From Marinifilum sp. D714 (lineage in GTDB: Bacteria > Bacteroidota > Bacteroidia > Bacteroidales > Marinifilaceae), in the NCBI RefSeq assembly GCF_030851345.1, contig NZ_JALPNU010000021.1, positions 1 through 64,000 of the forward strand: a DNA stretch of 64,000 nucleotides. Reading direction: 5' to 3'. A program made the position numbers and the translations under genes. The notes beneath the pieces were generated by a model. That model was not told where the DNA came from. It saw nothing but the letters and a program-made list of their open reading frames with translations, and made no database searches. Shown piece by piece: positions 1 through 8,923 of the stretch. Each line of letters begins with the position of its first letter. Position 1 is the stretch's first letter.

Positions 1-76
1 AGGTGAAAATGATGATTAAAAAGAAATTCTGTGGAGTGAGGCACGAACGTAACTATTATTTCTTTTCATCATTAAA

Positions 77-310
77 CCGTTATGGGTCGCCGAGTGCTTT
101 CACCTAGACTTTTTGATTCTTTTGTGGTAATGACAAAAGAATAGCCCGTCTGGCTCAAAGACAAGACAAAGAATTCATATTCGTCGCAAGAACCTCTCAG
201 ACCAAACAGCATCAACCCTTGCGACGATAATAAACTGCATCAATAACCCAGGGCGGCGGTCATTATCATTCCCTTGCCCTGGGCTGAATGATCTTTGCCT
301 TTCAGGCAAA
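77..310. repeat. Structured non-coding repeat, copy A
   Basis: First of two diverged direct copies (the other is 508-713). Shared blocks in order are CCGTTATGGGTC, a local hairpin, AGCCCGTCTGGCT, GACAAGAC, CGTCGCAA, CATCAACCCTTGCGACGAT, and CATTATCATTCCCTTGCCC followed by TGGGCTGAATGATCTTTGCC and TCAGGCAA. CGTCGCAA can pair with TTGCGACG, and CCCAGGGC with GCCCTGGG in this copy. The hairpin before AGCCCGTC uses different bases in the two copies yet still pairs (ATTCTTTT/AAAAGAAT here). This copy has an extra stretch of about 30 bp. No convincing gene lies in it. Family unknown. Confidence 0.6.
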
Positions 311-507
311 TTGCCATTTTAATGCCATTTAATATAAATAATAGGAAAACCAGATTAATGTAATGACTCGAATATAGATTCAAACCTCAATTTTTGTGAG
401 GATCGGCATCAGCTAGGTAAGTGGGGCCCCATAGGAGAGAAAGCAGCAAATAGAAATGCTGTCGAACGAAGCATGAGTGAGACTATCTATTTCTATTCGC
501 TTTTGAT

Positions 508-713
508 CCGTTATGGGTCACTGAGTAGATGCGCCGTAGATTCTTTGCAAACTTTCTCATCAATGGAGAAAAGTTTGAGCCCGTCTGGCTTGAAGACAAG
601 ACCAACAATTCATGTTCGTCGCAATAAACCAGCCAGACCATACAACATCAACCCTTGCGACGATCATTATCATTCCCTTGCCCTGGGCTGAATGATCTTT
701 GCCCTTCAGGCAA
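508..713. repeat. Structured non-coding repeat, copy B
   Basis: Second copy of the element at 77-310, in the same orientation, about 430 bp downstream. The pairing segment before AGCCCGTC is CAAACTTT with AAAGTTTG, so the stem is kept although the sequence has changed. CGTCGCAA/TTGCGACG and the terminal GCCCTTCAGGCAA block are conserved. Short open frames here look accidental. Confidence 0.6.
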
Positions 714-882
714 TTTTAATGTATCTCTTTTATATTAGTTGTTCTTTTTCTTATCTAAGGAATAAGGATAGAATTAACTTGAGTACAAATAAAAAATTAG
801 ATCTGTATTCTGAAAAACATCCTGCAAGATTTCTTTTCTACTATTCTACTTTTTTACTTTTATTTATCTTTGCCACCTAAAC

Positions 883-1722
883 ATGAAAGATATGATCCGA
901 TCAATAAAACAAGCATTTGATATAATAGACACAAAAGCAACTGGCATTCCTTATGAAGCAATCGACTATTTAAGAAATCACGAAACTTGTGATGAGTTGA
1001 ATGAAAAGCTCGTATATGCACTTAAAAACGCCTATAGCGGAAAGGCCTATTATTCAGAAAAACACAGGGTCATGTTACCAGCACCTTTGTGGTATGCAGT
1101 GGTTGCCGAGAAACATTTATCCGAAGAGCTTTTCGAGCCTTTATTAGAAATGTTTACTACTGAGGAAGACTGGGATGTAATGAACGAACAAGCAGTCTAT
1201 TTGGTCGGATTGTTGGCCAAAGCATTTCCGGGTGCTTTTCTCGAGAAAGTATTATTCTTTATTGAAGAGAACATCAGGAAAGAAAACAAAACCCCATACA
1301 TTTTCTGTTTCGAAGCAATTTACTATGCGCAGGATAATCATTTCGAGGGAATTCATGCCATGCTCGATAAAGAAAATTTCCATTGGGTAGATCACTACGT
1401 AAGAGTATTGGGTGATTTAATGCGACAAGATACGCTTGCAAAATTCAAGGAGATTCTGCCAAAGTTCGAAGGAAAGCATACTGCTATCGAATTACAGTAC
1501 TACATTGATGTAATGGAAGGGAAGATTACCGACTTTCAAAAAGGAGTAGCATTCTGCGAAATGCGCGATCCGGAGTGGAAGAATCATTACCAACATATGG
1601 AGCAGATGTTTGCGAGTGCTCAATCGCCAATACAGCAAGAGGTAAAAGTCAACCGTAACGATGCCTGTCCTTGTGGATCAGGAAAGAAGTACAAGAATTG
1701 TTGCTTGCAGAAACTGTCGTAA
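883..1722 (+). CDS. SEC-C motif protein, helical-repeat body (DUF1186-like)
   Basis: A 279-residue predicted cytoplasmic protein. The last ~22 residues (about 256-277) contain a SEC-C zinc motif, CPCGSGKKYKNCC, the metal-binding motif first known from the C-terminus of SecA. The rest is acidic and mostly helical, like the DUF1186/HEAT-type proteins that carry this motif. The family is known only as a likely protein-interaction or zinc-binding module and no reaction can be assigned. The gene stands alone and is followed 20 bp later by a strong hairpin terminator. Family call fairly sure from the C-terminus, body assignment tentative. Confidence 0.75.
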   Translation: MKDMIRSIKQAFDIIDTKATGIPYEAIDYLRNHETCDELNEKLVYALKNAYSGKAYYSEKHRVMLPAPLWYAVVAEKHLSEELFEPLLEMFTTEEDWDVMNEQAVYLVGLLAKAFPGAFLEKVLFFIEENIRKENKTPYIFCFEAIYYAQDNHFEGIHAMLDKENFHWVDHYVRVLGDLMRQDTLAKFKEILPKFEGKHTAIELQYYIDVMEGKITDFQKGVAFCEMRDPEWKNHYQHMEQMFASAQSPIQQEVKVNRNDACPCGSGKKYKNCCLQKLS

Positions 1723-1742
1723 GAAATAAATAATAGCATAAT

Positions 1743-1779
1743 AAAACGGTTTTACTACAATGTGGTAAAACCGTTTTTT
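1743..1779 (+). terminator. Rho-independent terminator of the SEC-C gene
   Basis: Stem AAAACGGTTTTAC... pairs with GTGGTAAAACCGTTTT and is followed by a T run. The flanking A run on the left means it could also work for transcripts arriving from the right (rdh operon). Confidence 0.85.
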
Positions 1780-1813
1780 AATAAACCCAAGCGCCAACTA
1801 CAAGTTTATATTT

Positions 1814-1909
1814 TTAAAATTTACTTGATATATAAAGTAGTATGGATAAAAGACAGATTGCATAAAGTGCAAATCCAGCCAATGTTTCCTTTTTAATATT
1901 TTTAAGCAT
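1814..1909 (-). CDS. Possible 31-residue membrane peptide coupled to rdhC
   Basis: Its ATG overlaps the stop of the NosR-like gene (the bases ATGCTTAA contain both start and stop), the classic arrangement for translational coupling. The predicted peptide begins MLKNIKKE and then has one uninterrupted hydrophobic helix ending in ISSKF: a basic N-terminus plus one membrane span. No family recognised. It could be a real small subunit or a chance frame. The overlap and the clean transmembrane profile favour real, the length argues for caution. Confidence 0.4.
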   Translation of the reverse strand: MLKNIKKETLAGFALYAICLLSILLYISSKF

Positions 1910-3044
1910 CTTGTTTATGTTTTTGAATTAGCTGTTTAACTTGATTTCTTCTGGCAATTACCCAATTTAAAATGCCACCTACAGGACAAAAGAATCGGCA
2001 AAAGAAATTCGAAAAGAACAAGGCTCCTATGAGTGCTGCAGGCAAAATATACCACTGAATGCCTTCGCCTTTTAAAGAGAACAACATTGCAAAGGGCTCA
2101 TAAGACGATAAACTTGGATTTTGAGATATAAAGATCAGGATCAACGACAACCAAATCAAAAAGTTTGGAGTGAATGCCAAAACTTTCCCAAGTGATTGAT
2201 CCATTTTAATATTAATTCCAGATATTTGATGCAGCAACATTTGACTGGCTCTAAAAGGACAAATGGCGGTACAATACACATTTTTACCCCAAATGATGAT
2301 TATACTTAATGTTGCAGCAACCAGCAGCCACCAGCTTAAATGAGTGTGAATATCCGGAAAGTATCCCAATAATATTCTACCAAAGTGAGTCAGCGAAAGC
2401 GAGGCATTAAATAAAAAGCCAATAAACACCAAGGCTAAAAACAGGTTGAAATATATTAGTTTCTTACTCTTAAAATAGATCGCCAAAAAGGCAATGGTAA
2501 TGATCAAGGCAACAATCCCCTCTTTGGGAGTAAGTCTCCAGCTTTTCTCAATTTGCGGAGTTTCAAGCTGAAATACCTTATGAGCAATTTGGTAGGAAGC
2601 ATCACGCGCTGCATTGGCAATGGCCAGCGAACTCACCGTTGCTCCCGATACGGCTTCTACATCCTTTTTTAATTGAAATTCATCATTCAAACTTTTCTCT
2701 TCGTATTGTTTGTAGTATTTCTTATTGGTTAGTTTTGCAACAAATGATGGTGTTTCAAAGCTTTTAATAAGCTCTGCTCCAATAATTAGTCCACTGGTAT
2801 CGCTTACAACTGCTACCTGCAATGGTCCACCATAACCTTGAGATGAACCTGTTGATAAATATCCATAAGGCTTTTCGTTTTTATAAAGGGGATATATTCC
2901 TTCCTTTGCTTCTTTCAGTTGAAGGTCTTCAGATTGAAGTATTTTTAAATGCTCAAGTTCATGGGAGTGATCGGTAAAGATGATACCATAGCAAAAAGCT
3001 ATGCCCAGACTTATCCAGGCGATCCAATTGATATATTTTTTCAT
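1902..3044 (-). CDS. rdhC: NosR/RdhC-like FMN-binding, iron-sulfur membrane protein
   Basis: A 380-residue membrane protein. An N-terminal helix is followed by a periplasmic FMN-binding domain with SGATVSS at 133-139, where Thr136 is the predicted covalent flavin attachment site. Five or six membrane helices follow, with two NapH/NosR-type CxxxCP motifs (Cys258/262 and Cys349/353). This is the architecture of PceC/RdhC and NosR. PceC-type proteins are thought to pass electrons from quinol through flavin towards the exported dehalogenase, although an assembly role has also been proposed. It is third in the order rdhA-rdhB-rdhC. There is no classical ferredoxin tail after the last CxxxCP. Alternative: an FMN-binding electron carrier for another exported reductase, but the neighbours argue for RdhC. 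Confidence 0.8.
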   Translation of the reverse strand: MKKYINWIAWISLGIAFCYGIIFTDHSHELEHLKILQSEDLQLKEAKEGIYPLYKNEKPYGYLSTGSSQGYGGPLQVAVVSDTSGLIIGAELIKSFETPSFVAKLTNKKYYKQYEEKSLNDEFQLKKDVEAVSGATVSSLAIANAARDASYQIAHKVFQLETPQIEKSWRLTPKEGIVALIITIAFLAIYFKSKKLIYFNLFLALVFIGFLFNASLSLTHFGRILLGYFPDIHTHLSWWLLVAATLSIIIIWGKNVYCTAICPFRASQMLLHQISGINIKMDQSLGKVLAFTPNFLIWLSLILIFISQNPSLSSYEPFAMLFSLKGEGIQWYILPAALIGALFFSNFFCRFFCPVGGILNWVIARRNQVKQLIQKHKQDA

Positions 3045-3232
3045 CTGTTTAAATTTATCTTCATTTGTCAGATGGTCCCGAAAGCTTTCGAGATCACAAG
3101 AAATTCAATCATTTACCTGTGTGTAAATTATATGATTGAATTTACATGTTCGGTTCATGTACTGTATTGAATCCTAATGAATGGAGATCGAAGCCATACG
3201 TATCTATGACTCCGAATCTCCTGAAACAAAAA

Positions 3233-3523
3233 CTATTTGCTTGCCGCTTTTTTTAATGCCAGTTTCCTCGATAAAAGAAGCAGAATGAGCGAAGGAATCA
3301 CGAAAACGATTAATCCCATACTTGCTGCTCTTGGCTCACCTTCAAGTATTGAACTAAAGGACCAGGCGATACCAAATATGAATAAGAAAACCCCAATGCA
3401 GATGCTTATCCATGTAGAGATATTAAATTTCAATTTTTGATTGTAATAATATATGAGTCCTGTGGCAAGAGTGGTGATTACGCCCAGGGAAAAAAACAAT
3501 ATTTCTATACCTGTAAATATCAT
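3233..3523 (-). CDS. rdhB: RdhB-like reductive dehalogenase membrane anchor
   Basis: A 96-residue protein with three predicted membrane helices. Between helices 2 and 3 it has EGEPRAASMG, resembling the conserved E-x-E..AA..G loop of RdhB/PceB anchors. In characterised systems the short three-helix B protein holds the TAT-exported catalytic subunit at the outer face of the cytoplasmic membrane. It lies 67 bp after rdhA and before the rdhC-like gene, the canonical pceABC order. Such small anchors are weakly conserved, so the call rests on length, topology, the loop motif and position together. Confidence 0.75.
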   Translation of the reverse strand: MIFTGIEILFFSLGVITTLATGLIYYYNQKLKFNISTWISICIGVFLFIFGIAWSFSSILEGEPRAASMGLIVFVIPSLILLLLSRKLALKKAASK

Positions 3524-3589
3524 GTGTTTGATTTTTTAAATGTGATTAATATGTATTGCAGTGTGAAGCAACCTGCAATACATTATGCT

Positions 3590-5083
3590 TTAATGTCCAT
3601 CGTAGCTTTTGCCTTCAGGACTGTAGAATTTCTTAATGGATTCCTTGTCTTCTACATTACCATATCCAAAGAGTATATCCATTTCACGCATCAGGTCGTG
3701 CACCGGACCAGGCATTGCTGCCGTAATGCTATCCACCAATCTGTGATGCCAAAAGTCAGGCTTGTTGTACGGACAGGATGCCATACAAATTCCGCAATCA
3801 TCTCCCAATTCACCCCATAGTTTAAAGCATTTTTTAGCATCAACATGATACTTTTTAACGCCCTTCACATTGTACCAGGCATTGTCTTTATTGTCGTGAG
3901 TTGGCTCAAATGATGGTTCTTTATCGAATGAAATGGCTTTGGTTGGACATGCATCGGCACAGCGCATGCAGTTTTTACAAAAATCCATTACGCCGAATGA
4001 CTTTGGCTTGTCGTATTCTACAAAGTCAAAATCGGTATATACCTTTGCCAGTCTAACACGAGGACCATACTTATAAGTAACTGCTTGTCCTAATCTTGAA
4101 GCTTCCCCCAATCCTGCAGCGATAGCATATGGCACACTTAATCCCATATCATTACCGGCAGAAACAGCGTTAAATCCAAGGTTTTTAAGATATACAGCCA
4201 ACTGATAAGGAACTTTTGCCATTTCCGAATAGCCAGCTCCTGCAGCGGCACTTCCTACAAAAGAAGGAGAGGTGGAAATTCCCTCGTAATCCATATTGAA
4301 AGCCAATACAATCACTGTTTTTGGCTCAAAGGGGAAGTCACTCCAGTCGTTAACAAATTTATCAGGTCCCCAATTGTGGAGTTCTTCCATTTGCTCCTTA
4401 CTAGGCGGAGCCAACAATGGTTTTCTGAATAAAGGAGACACAGGGTTCAGGAATTTACTGTAATCCCATCTTTTATCTCTTCGAGTGATTCCTACCAAAT
4501 CAGCACCAAAAAGTTTTGCTGCTCTTTTAATTTGATTGGCTGCCTCTTGTTTACTTTCGAATTGGTATTTCTCTTTTACTACATAGTCGTTATCAAATAG
4601 AGCAAATTGCACCTTATCAGTACGCTGTTCCCATGAATTTACTCCAAAGTTGGGCACTGCAGCCGGACTTGGACCTGCAGCATAATTATTCATGGCCCAG
4701 GCACCAGCTAACAGGGCTTTATCAGCTTGATTGTAACCGATTTTGTCGTTGTCGTAAGCAAAGTTCATTTTCTGAACAAAAGCTTGCCCGTCTGCAACAA
4801 TATCATCTTCTACAGTTTCACCAATTGCCCGTATTTCGTTCACGAAAAACGATCGGGCTTGCACATGATCCCAATTTCGAGGTGGAACATAGTCTGATCG
4901 TACTTCTACGGGAAAATCATCATGTGTGGTTACAATTTTATCCACAAGACGTTTGTCCAATTCTTTGGCTGCAGTTTTTTGCGGAAAAGTAGTTAAGGCA
5001 CCTGCACCAACAGCGGCTGTTATTCCTCCAATTTTAAAGAAATCTCTTCGATTTAACTTTGATGAATTTTCGTTTTTACTCAT
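3590..5083 (-). CDS. rdhA: Reductive dehalogenase catalytic subunit, TAT-exported
   Basis: A 497-residue corrinoid/iron-sulfur reductive dehalogenase. The start at 5083 is chosen because it puts a twin-arginine signal (NRRDFFKIGG, Arg12-Arg13, then a hydrophobic stretch) at the N-terminus; a longer reading begins at 5167. The body matches the PceA core: GADLVGI, then GAGYSEM, SAGNDMG, AGLGEASRLG and GPRVRLAKV. By alignment the PceA catalytic Tyr, Asn and Arg correspond to Tyr285, Asn311 and Arg344. Two 4Fe-4S sites follow: CxxCxxCxxxCP at Cys369/372/375/379, and Cys419 with CGICMASCP (430/433/437). Respiratory RdhA enzymes remove halide from organohalides in the periplasm. Natural halogenated phenols would be plausible substrates in a marine setting, but the sequence does not show the substrate. 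No corrinoid biosynthesis genes are nearby. Confidence 0.88.
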   Translation of the reverse strand: MSKNENSSKLNRRDFFKIGGITAAVGAGALTTFPQKTAAKELDKRLVDKIVTTHDDFPVEVRSDYVPPRNWDHVQARSFFVNEIRAIGETVEDDIVADGQAFVQKMNFAYDNDKIGYNQADKALLAGAWAMNNYAAGPSPAAVPNFGVNSWEQRTDKVQFALFDNDYVVKEKYQFESKQEAANQIKRAAKLFGADLVGITRRDKRWDYSKFLNPVSPLFRKPLLAPPSKEQMEELHNWGPDKFVNDWSDFPFEPKTVIVLAFNMDYEGISTSPSFVGSAAAGAGYSEMAKVPYQLAVYLKNLGFNAVSAGNDMGLSVPYAIAAGLGEASRLGQAVTYKYGPRVRLAKVYTDFDFVEYDKPKSFGVMDFCKNCMRCADACPTKAISFDKEPSFEPTHDNKDNAWYNVKGVKKYHVDAKKCFKLWGELGDDCGICMASCPYNKPDFWHHRLVDSITAAMPGPVHDLMREMDILFGYGNVEDKESIKKFYSPEGKSYDGH

Positions 5084-5143
5084 TGCGTCAATGTTTTTGT
5101 TACAGTTCAAATCTGCAGCTAAAACATTGATATTGCGACAAAA

Positions 5144-5178
5144 CCAATAATTTCGGACGTACTCCAATTTTATCGGAC
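5144..5178. promoter_or_regulatory. Direct-repeat candidate operator upstream of rdhA
   Basis: Two copies of a 15-bp word, 12 of 15 positions identical: CCAATAATTTCGGAC at 5144-5158 and CCAATTTTATCGGAC at 5164-5178. They are in the same orientation with a 20-bp period, about two helical turns, as expected for a dimeric AraC-type activator. They lie 61-95 bp upstream of the chosen rdhA start, between the AraC gene and rdhA. Confidence 0.5.
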
Positions 5179-5206
5179 CATCAATTGCCTCATTTTAAAT
5201 CGAAAA

Positions 5207-6295
5207 CTATTCGAGTTCTTTCAAGAATTGGGAGGGGGTTTGATTGGTGAATTTTTTAAAAGCAGCATTAAAGGTAGCTTTCGATTTAAATCCAGCCTCG
5301 AAGGCCAATGCCAATATGGTGTAATTCTTGTATGCTTCCAGTTTCGATAAACGCTTAAATTCCTCAACTCTGTAATTGTTGATATAATCATTAAAACTTT
5401 GATTCATTAATCCATTCATGGTTTCTGAAATCTCATGGGAAGAGATGTTACATTGCTGAGAGAAACTTGACAAGTTCAGATCTGGATCAAGATATGGCTT
5501 TTCACTTTCCATAAGCTGATTCATTTTGATTACATTCTTTTCGGCCAATTCGCGGGTAAGTTTCGATTTGTCATATTTTTTGAATCCACCTAATCCTACT
5601 TTTTCGGTGCTTAAATGCAAAGTTCTGGGTTCACTTACAATTACATAGGAAATGGCATAGCCCAAAAACATCAAAAAACTCAGGTTAATGATATCCATGG
5701 TGGCTTCGGAACCTGATACAAAGAGTGGGAGATTGGTTTTAATTTCAAGAATAACAAAATGCAAACTCATCATGAAGCAAAGCAACTTAATCAGGCCTGT
5801 TCTTTTCTTGTTGTAATTAAATATACTTAGCGACATTCCTTTGATTTGATAAAAATTCCCAATCATCTTTAAAATCAAGAAAGGATAAATCAGGGAAAGG
5901 GAAACAAGAATGTTTTTTGCAATTAGTAGATATGTACTTTTTAGCGAATTGGTATTCAGATATAAAATAAAGATGACTCCGTTTATTAAGAAAGGAAGCA
6001 GATGTAATAAACTTACTTTTGTGAATTTAAGTTTTCCATACAATACCGACATTACATAGTAATATACCACCAGAGGAGCCATAGTGGCAATAGGAACTAC
6101 GCTGTAGGGCCAATTTGAATCTAATGCGATAAATCCTTTATAAAAGAAATAGTAGTAAACGTAGTGGAATATAATATTAATGAATATAAGCTTTAAAATA
6201 AAGTTAGGCAGAGTTCTGAATTTTTTACGCAGCAATATCAGGATCAAACCAATAATTTGGGCTGAACAAAAAAGAATCAAATAGGGAATATTCAT
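5207..6295 (-). CDS. Membrane-embedded AraC-family regulator (7TM-AraC)
   Basis: A 362-residue protein. Roughly residues 1-225 form seven hydrophobic helices; the C-terminal ~110 residues are an AraC/XylS DNA-binding domain with two helix-turn-helix units, ending in FEAGFKSKATFNAAFKKFTNQTPSQF. Such proteins sense a signal in or across the inner membrane and act directly on DNA. It lies on the same strand directly upstream of rdhABC, 124 bp from rdhA, with a direct repeat in the gap, so control of the dehalogenase operon is likely but inferred. Known rdh regulators are CprK/FNR, MarR or two-component types, so this arrangement is atypical. Confidence 0.85.
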   Translation of the reverse strand: MNIPYLILFCSAQIIGLILILLRKKFRTLPNFILKLIFINIIFHYVYYYFFYKGFIALDSNWPYSVVPIATMAPLVVYYYVMSVLYGKLKFTKVSLLHLLPFLINGVIFILYLNTNSLKSTYLLIAKNILVSLSLIYPFLILKMIGNFYQIKGMSLSIFNYNKKRTGLIKLLCFMMSLHFVILEIKTNLPLFVSGSEATMDIINLSFLMFLGYAISYVIVSEPRTLHLSTEKVGLGGFKKYDKSKLTRELAEKNVIKMNQLMESEKPYLDPDLNLSSFSQQCNISSHEISETMNGLMNQSFNDYINNYRVEEFKRLSKLEAYKNYTILALAFEAGFKSKATFNAAFKKFTNQTPSQFLKELE

Positions 6296-6398
6296 ATGAG
6301 AAAATCGATAGTTTAGATTTTTCGAAATGTAAAGTATTTTTTAAAAAATCGCAAAATAGCTTGTTTCAAAGAGGACTTAAAAAGCATGGATTTAGAGC

Positions 6399-6989
6399 TT
6401 ACAACCTGACTGCCAATCCTAATGAAAATGCACTGTTTTTTGCATCAGAGTTCACTTTATCCTCATTAAATAGTTTATTAATGCCGTGGTAATACCTTGC
6501 TTGTATACAAAATTGATCATTTATTTCATATTCCATTCCTACTACAGCTCCATAGTCAAAATCTTCAAAAGTATCTCCACTAATTTCATCATTGACAACT
6601 GGTAAATACAAATCTTCAGGATCTTCGTTTGAACGAATTAAAAATCCTAGTTGTGGTCCGAATACAAACTTAAATTGTTGGAAGTTTCTTAATTTGAATT
6701 GAATCAGTAGTGGGACGGTAATATAATCCAAGTCAATTGTAACCGATTCTCCATTTACATGATCTCGAAAGCCCTGCATGGAGTAATTGATTTCTGTCTG
6801 AAGGCTTGTAATATCACTTAACCGATAGGTGAGCATTCCTCCTGCATAGGCTGCAAATTTATAATTACCTCCATTATCTTCTCCTTGGTAATTCCCTAAA
6901 TTAAATCCGCCCCTTATTCCAGCTTGAAATTCTTGAGCAATTAGTAATGTAGGCACAAGCAAAAATACCAGTACAATTAGTTTTTTCAT
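6399..6989 (-). CDS. Outer-membrane beta-barrel protein (porin family)
   Basis: A 196-residue precursor with a signal peptide (MKKLIVLVFLLVPTLLIAQ) and then alternating amphipathic strands (GIRGGFNLGNY, AYAGGMLTYRL, GLAVRL at the C-terminus). This matches the small Bacteroidota barrel family often called PorT-like or outer membrane protein beta-barrel domain. Substrate unknown. It lies about 100 bp upstream of the AraC gene on the same strand and could be cotranscribed with it, though its family is so common that the link may be fortuitous. Confidence 0.8.
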   Translation of the reverse strand: MKKLIVLVFLLVPTLLIAQEFQAGIRGGFNLGNYQGEDNGGNYKFAAYAGGMLTYRLSDITSLQTEINYSMQGFRDHVNGESVTIDLDYITVPLLIQFKLRNFQQFKFVFGPQLGFLIRSNEDPEDLYLPVVNDEISGDTFEDFDYGAVVGMEYEINDQFCIQARYYHGINKLFNEDKVNSDAKNSAFSLGLAVRL

Positions 6990-7096
6990 CTCACTATAGT
7001 TTAGTACACAACATTTCCAATTTACGATAATTTAAATGAAATGAGCATGATTCCTATTACTTATTTGTACATTTGATTTCTTAATAAATTACAATA

Positions 7097-7558
7097 ATGA
7101 ATGTACCCGATACCCTAAAAATAGATTTGTACAATAAAGCGCAAGAGCTAATTCAATCGAAAATCAAGGCAAACAATGAGTCGCTATCCGCATTAAAAGA
7201 ATCTGTTGCGAGTGAAACCAAAAGTACAGCAGGAGACAAGCATGAAACGGGTAGAGCAATGATGCATCTTGAGCAAGAAAAGGTGATGCGACAACTAACA
7301 AATAACCAAAAACTTAAAAGCATTGTCGATAGGATTAATCCTGAAATCGAAAATGAAACTGTTCAGCTAGGTTCATTGGTAATAACCAACCACATATCTT
7401 TTTACGTTTTGGCAGGTTTGGGACAAATGGAATTGAATGGACAGTACTATTTTGTCGTTTCATTTCAATCCGAATTGGTACAAGCCTTTAAAGGAAAACG
7501 TAAAGGTGATTCACTTACATTTAAAGAACAAAATTATACCATACAAGAAATCTTATAG
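7097..7558 (+). CDS. GreA/GreB-like small conserved Bacteroidota protein
   Basis: A 153-residue cytoplasmic protein. The N-terminal half is a helical hairpin containing ETKSTAGDKHETGRAM, which resembles the coiled coil of GreA-type factors; the C-terminal half is a small beta domain (VQLGSLVITN ... FKGKRKGDSL) like the GreA C-terminal domain. Relatives in Bacteroidota are often mislabelled 3-oxoacyl-ACP synthase, which the sequence does not support. A role near RNA polymerase is possible but unproven. Confidence 0.6.
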   Translation: MNVPDTLKIDLYNKAQELIQSKIKANNESLSALKESVASETKSTAGDKHETGRAMMHLEQEKVMRQLTNNQKLKSIVDRINPEIENETVQLGSLVITNHISFYVLAGLGQMELNGQYYFVVSFQSELVQAFKGKRKGDSLTFKEQNYTIQEIL

Positions 7559-7572
7559 ATATCCTTTAGGAA

Positions 7573-8625
7573 TTAGGACAGGTGATTGGCTCGTTTGATT
7601 AACTCTTTATTGATATTTTTTATCAGACCAGGACCACCATATATAAATCCAGTATAGATTTGAACCAATGAGGCTCCAGCATCTAATTTTTCCATAGCAT
7701 CTTCAACAGTCATGATACCACCCACACCAACAATTGGTATCTTTCCATTCGATTTTTTGTGAATGTATCGTATTACTTCCGTAGATTTTTGCTTTAATGG
7801 ATTTCCGCTTAAGCCACCTGCACCAATTGCTTCAATTTCTTCATCCGAATAGCTTAATCCATCTCTCGAAATGGTTGTATTTGTGGCTACAATACCAGCG
7901 ATTCTCGTTTCCGTAACGATTTCAATAATATCATCCAACTGAGCCTCATTAACATCAGGAGCAATCTTTAGCAGAATTGCTTTGGTTTTCTTTTTGATTT
8001 TATTCAATCCCATTAATTTATTCAAGAGATCTTTTAATGGTTCCTTATCCTGCAATGCCCTAAGGTTGGGAGTATTGGGAGAGCTTACATTCACTACAAA
8101 GTAATCAACGTAAGGATACAATGCTTCAAAACAGTTGATATAATCATCGCTGGCAAGTTCGTTAGGTGTGACTTTGTTTTTTCCAATGTTCCCTCCGATG
8201 ATAATATTGGTTTTCTTCTTCTTTAAACGCTTTACAGCTTCCAAAACTCCATCATTATTAAATCCCATTCTATTTACAATGGCCTTATCATTTACAAATC
8301 TGAAAAGACGGGGTTTTGGATTTCCTTCCTGAGGTTTTGGAGTAAGTGTTCCAATTTCGATAAAGCCAAATCCCATACTGCCTAGCATATCAAATGCTTC
8401 AGCATTTTTATCCAAACCTGCTGCAAGACCAACGGGGTTTGGAAATCTTAAACCAAACAATTCACGCTCCAATAATGGATCTTTTTTCGAAAAGAATAGT
8501 GATGAAATTTTTCGAAAGAGAGTAATCCTTTGAAAGAATATCAAGCATGAGAATGTAAACTTGTGTATTTTCTCAGCATCAAATTGAATTAATAGAGGAC
8601 GTATGATTAGGCGATATAAACTCAT
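7573..8625 (-). CDS. pyrD: Dihydroorotate dehydrogenase (quinone), class 2
   Basis: A 350-residue FMN enzyme that oxidises dihydroorotate to orotate in pyrimidine synthesis and passes electrons to membrane quinone. It has the N-terminal amphipathic membrane helices of class 2 (about residues 1-45) and the core motifs [23 protein letters not shown] with the catalytic-loop Ser, GGLSGNPL, and a phosphate-binding [14 protein letters not shown]. Length is normal. Convergent with the GreA-like gene, only 14 bp apart, with no obvious terminator between them. Confidence 0.95.
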   Translation of the reverse strand: MSLYRLIIRPLLIQFDAEKIHKFTFSCLIFFQRITLFRKISSLFFSKKDPLLERELFGLRFPNPVGLAAGLDKNAEAFDMLGSMGFGFIEIGTLTPKPQEGNPKPRLFRFVNDKAIVNRMGFNNDGVLEAVKRLKKKKTNIIIGGNIGKNKVTPNELASDDYINCFEALYPYVDYFVVNVSSPNTPNLRALQDKEPLKDLLNKLMGLNKIKKKTKAILLKIAPDVNEAQLDDIIEIVTETRIAGIVATNTTISRDGLSYSDEEIEAIGAGGLSGNPLKQKSTEVIRYIHKKSNGKIPIVGVGGIMTVEDAMEKLDAGASLVQIYTGFIYGGPGLIKNINKELIKRANHLS

Positions 8626-8923
8626 TTTGTAATATTGTTTTGCACAAAGATAACAGGATATTTTGAAGAAAAAGAGTATTGTGTCCGATTTAAGGGGGTA
8701 GGATGTTATAATGCCTGGTAAATATTCACAAAACCAAAAATATAACTGGTTTAATAGCTGAGTTTTACTGCTGTTAATGTTACGATCAGTAATTTATTAG
8801 TAATATCAATTTTGCTTATAAAAAGCATCAAAAAAAATTTGTCATAAGTCAGAATATTCTTAAATTCGTTATACGATTTTTGTTTAGAAAAACTACTGCA
8901 TTAAATATACTAAGTATTGCATA
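8626..8923. other. Intergenic region upstream of pyrD and the CxxC protein
   Basis: About 300 bp of AT-rich sequence between divergent genes. It must hold both promoters, but I see no clear operator, RNA gene or repeat. Confidence 0.5.

Noticed and set aside
692-880. 62-codon open frame before the SEC-C gene
   Set aside because: It starts inside the repeated non-coding element and has no domain or start-site support; hydrophobic content alone is not enough.
3437-3820. Plus-strand frame across rdhB and rdhA
   Set aside because: It is antisense to two well-supported genes and has no recognisable features.
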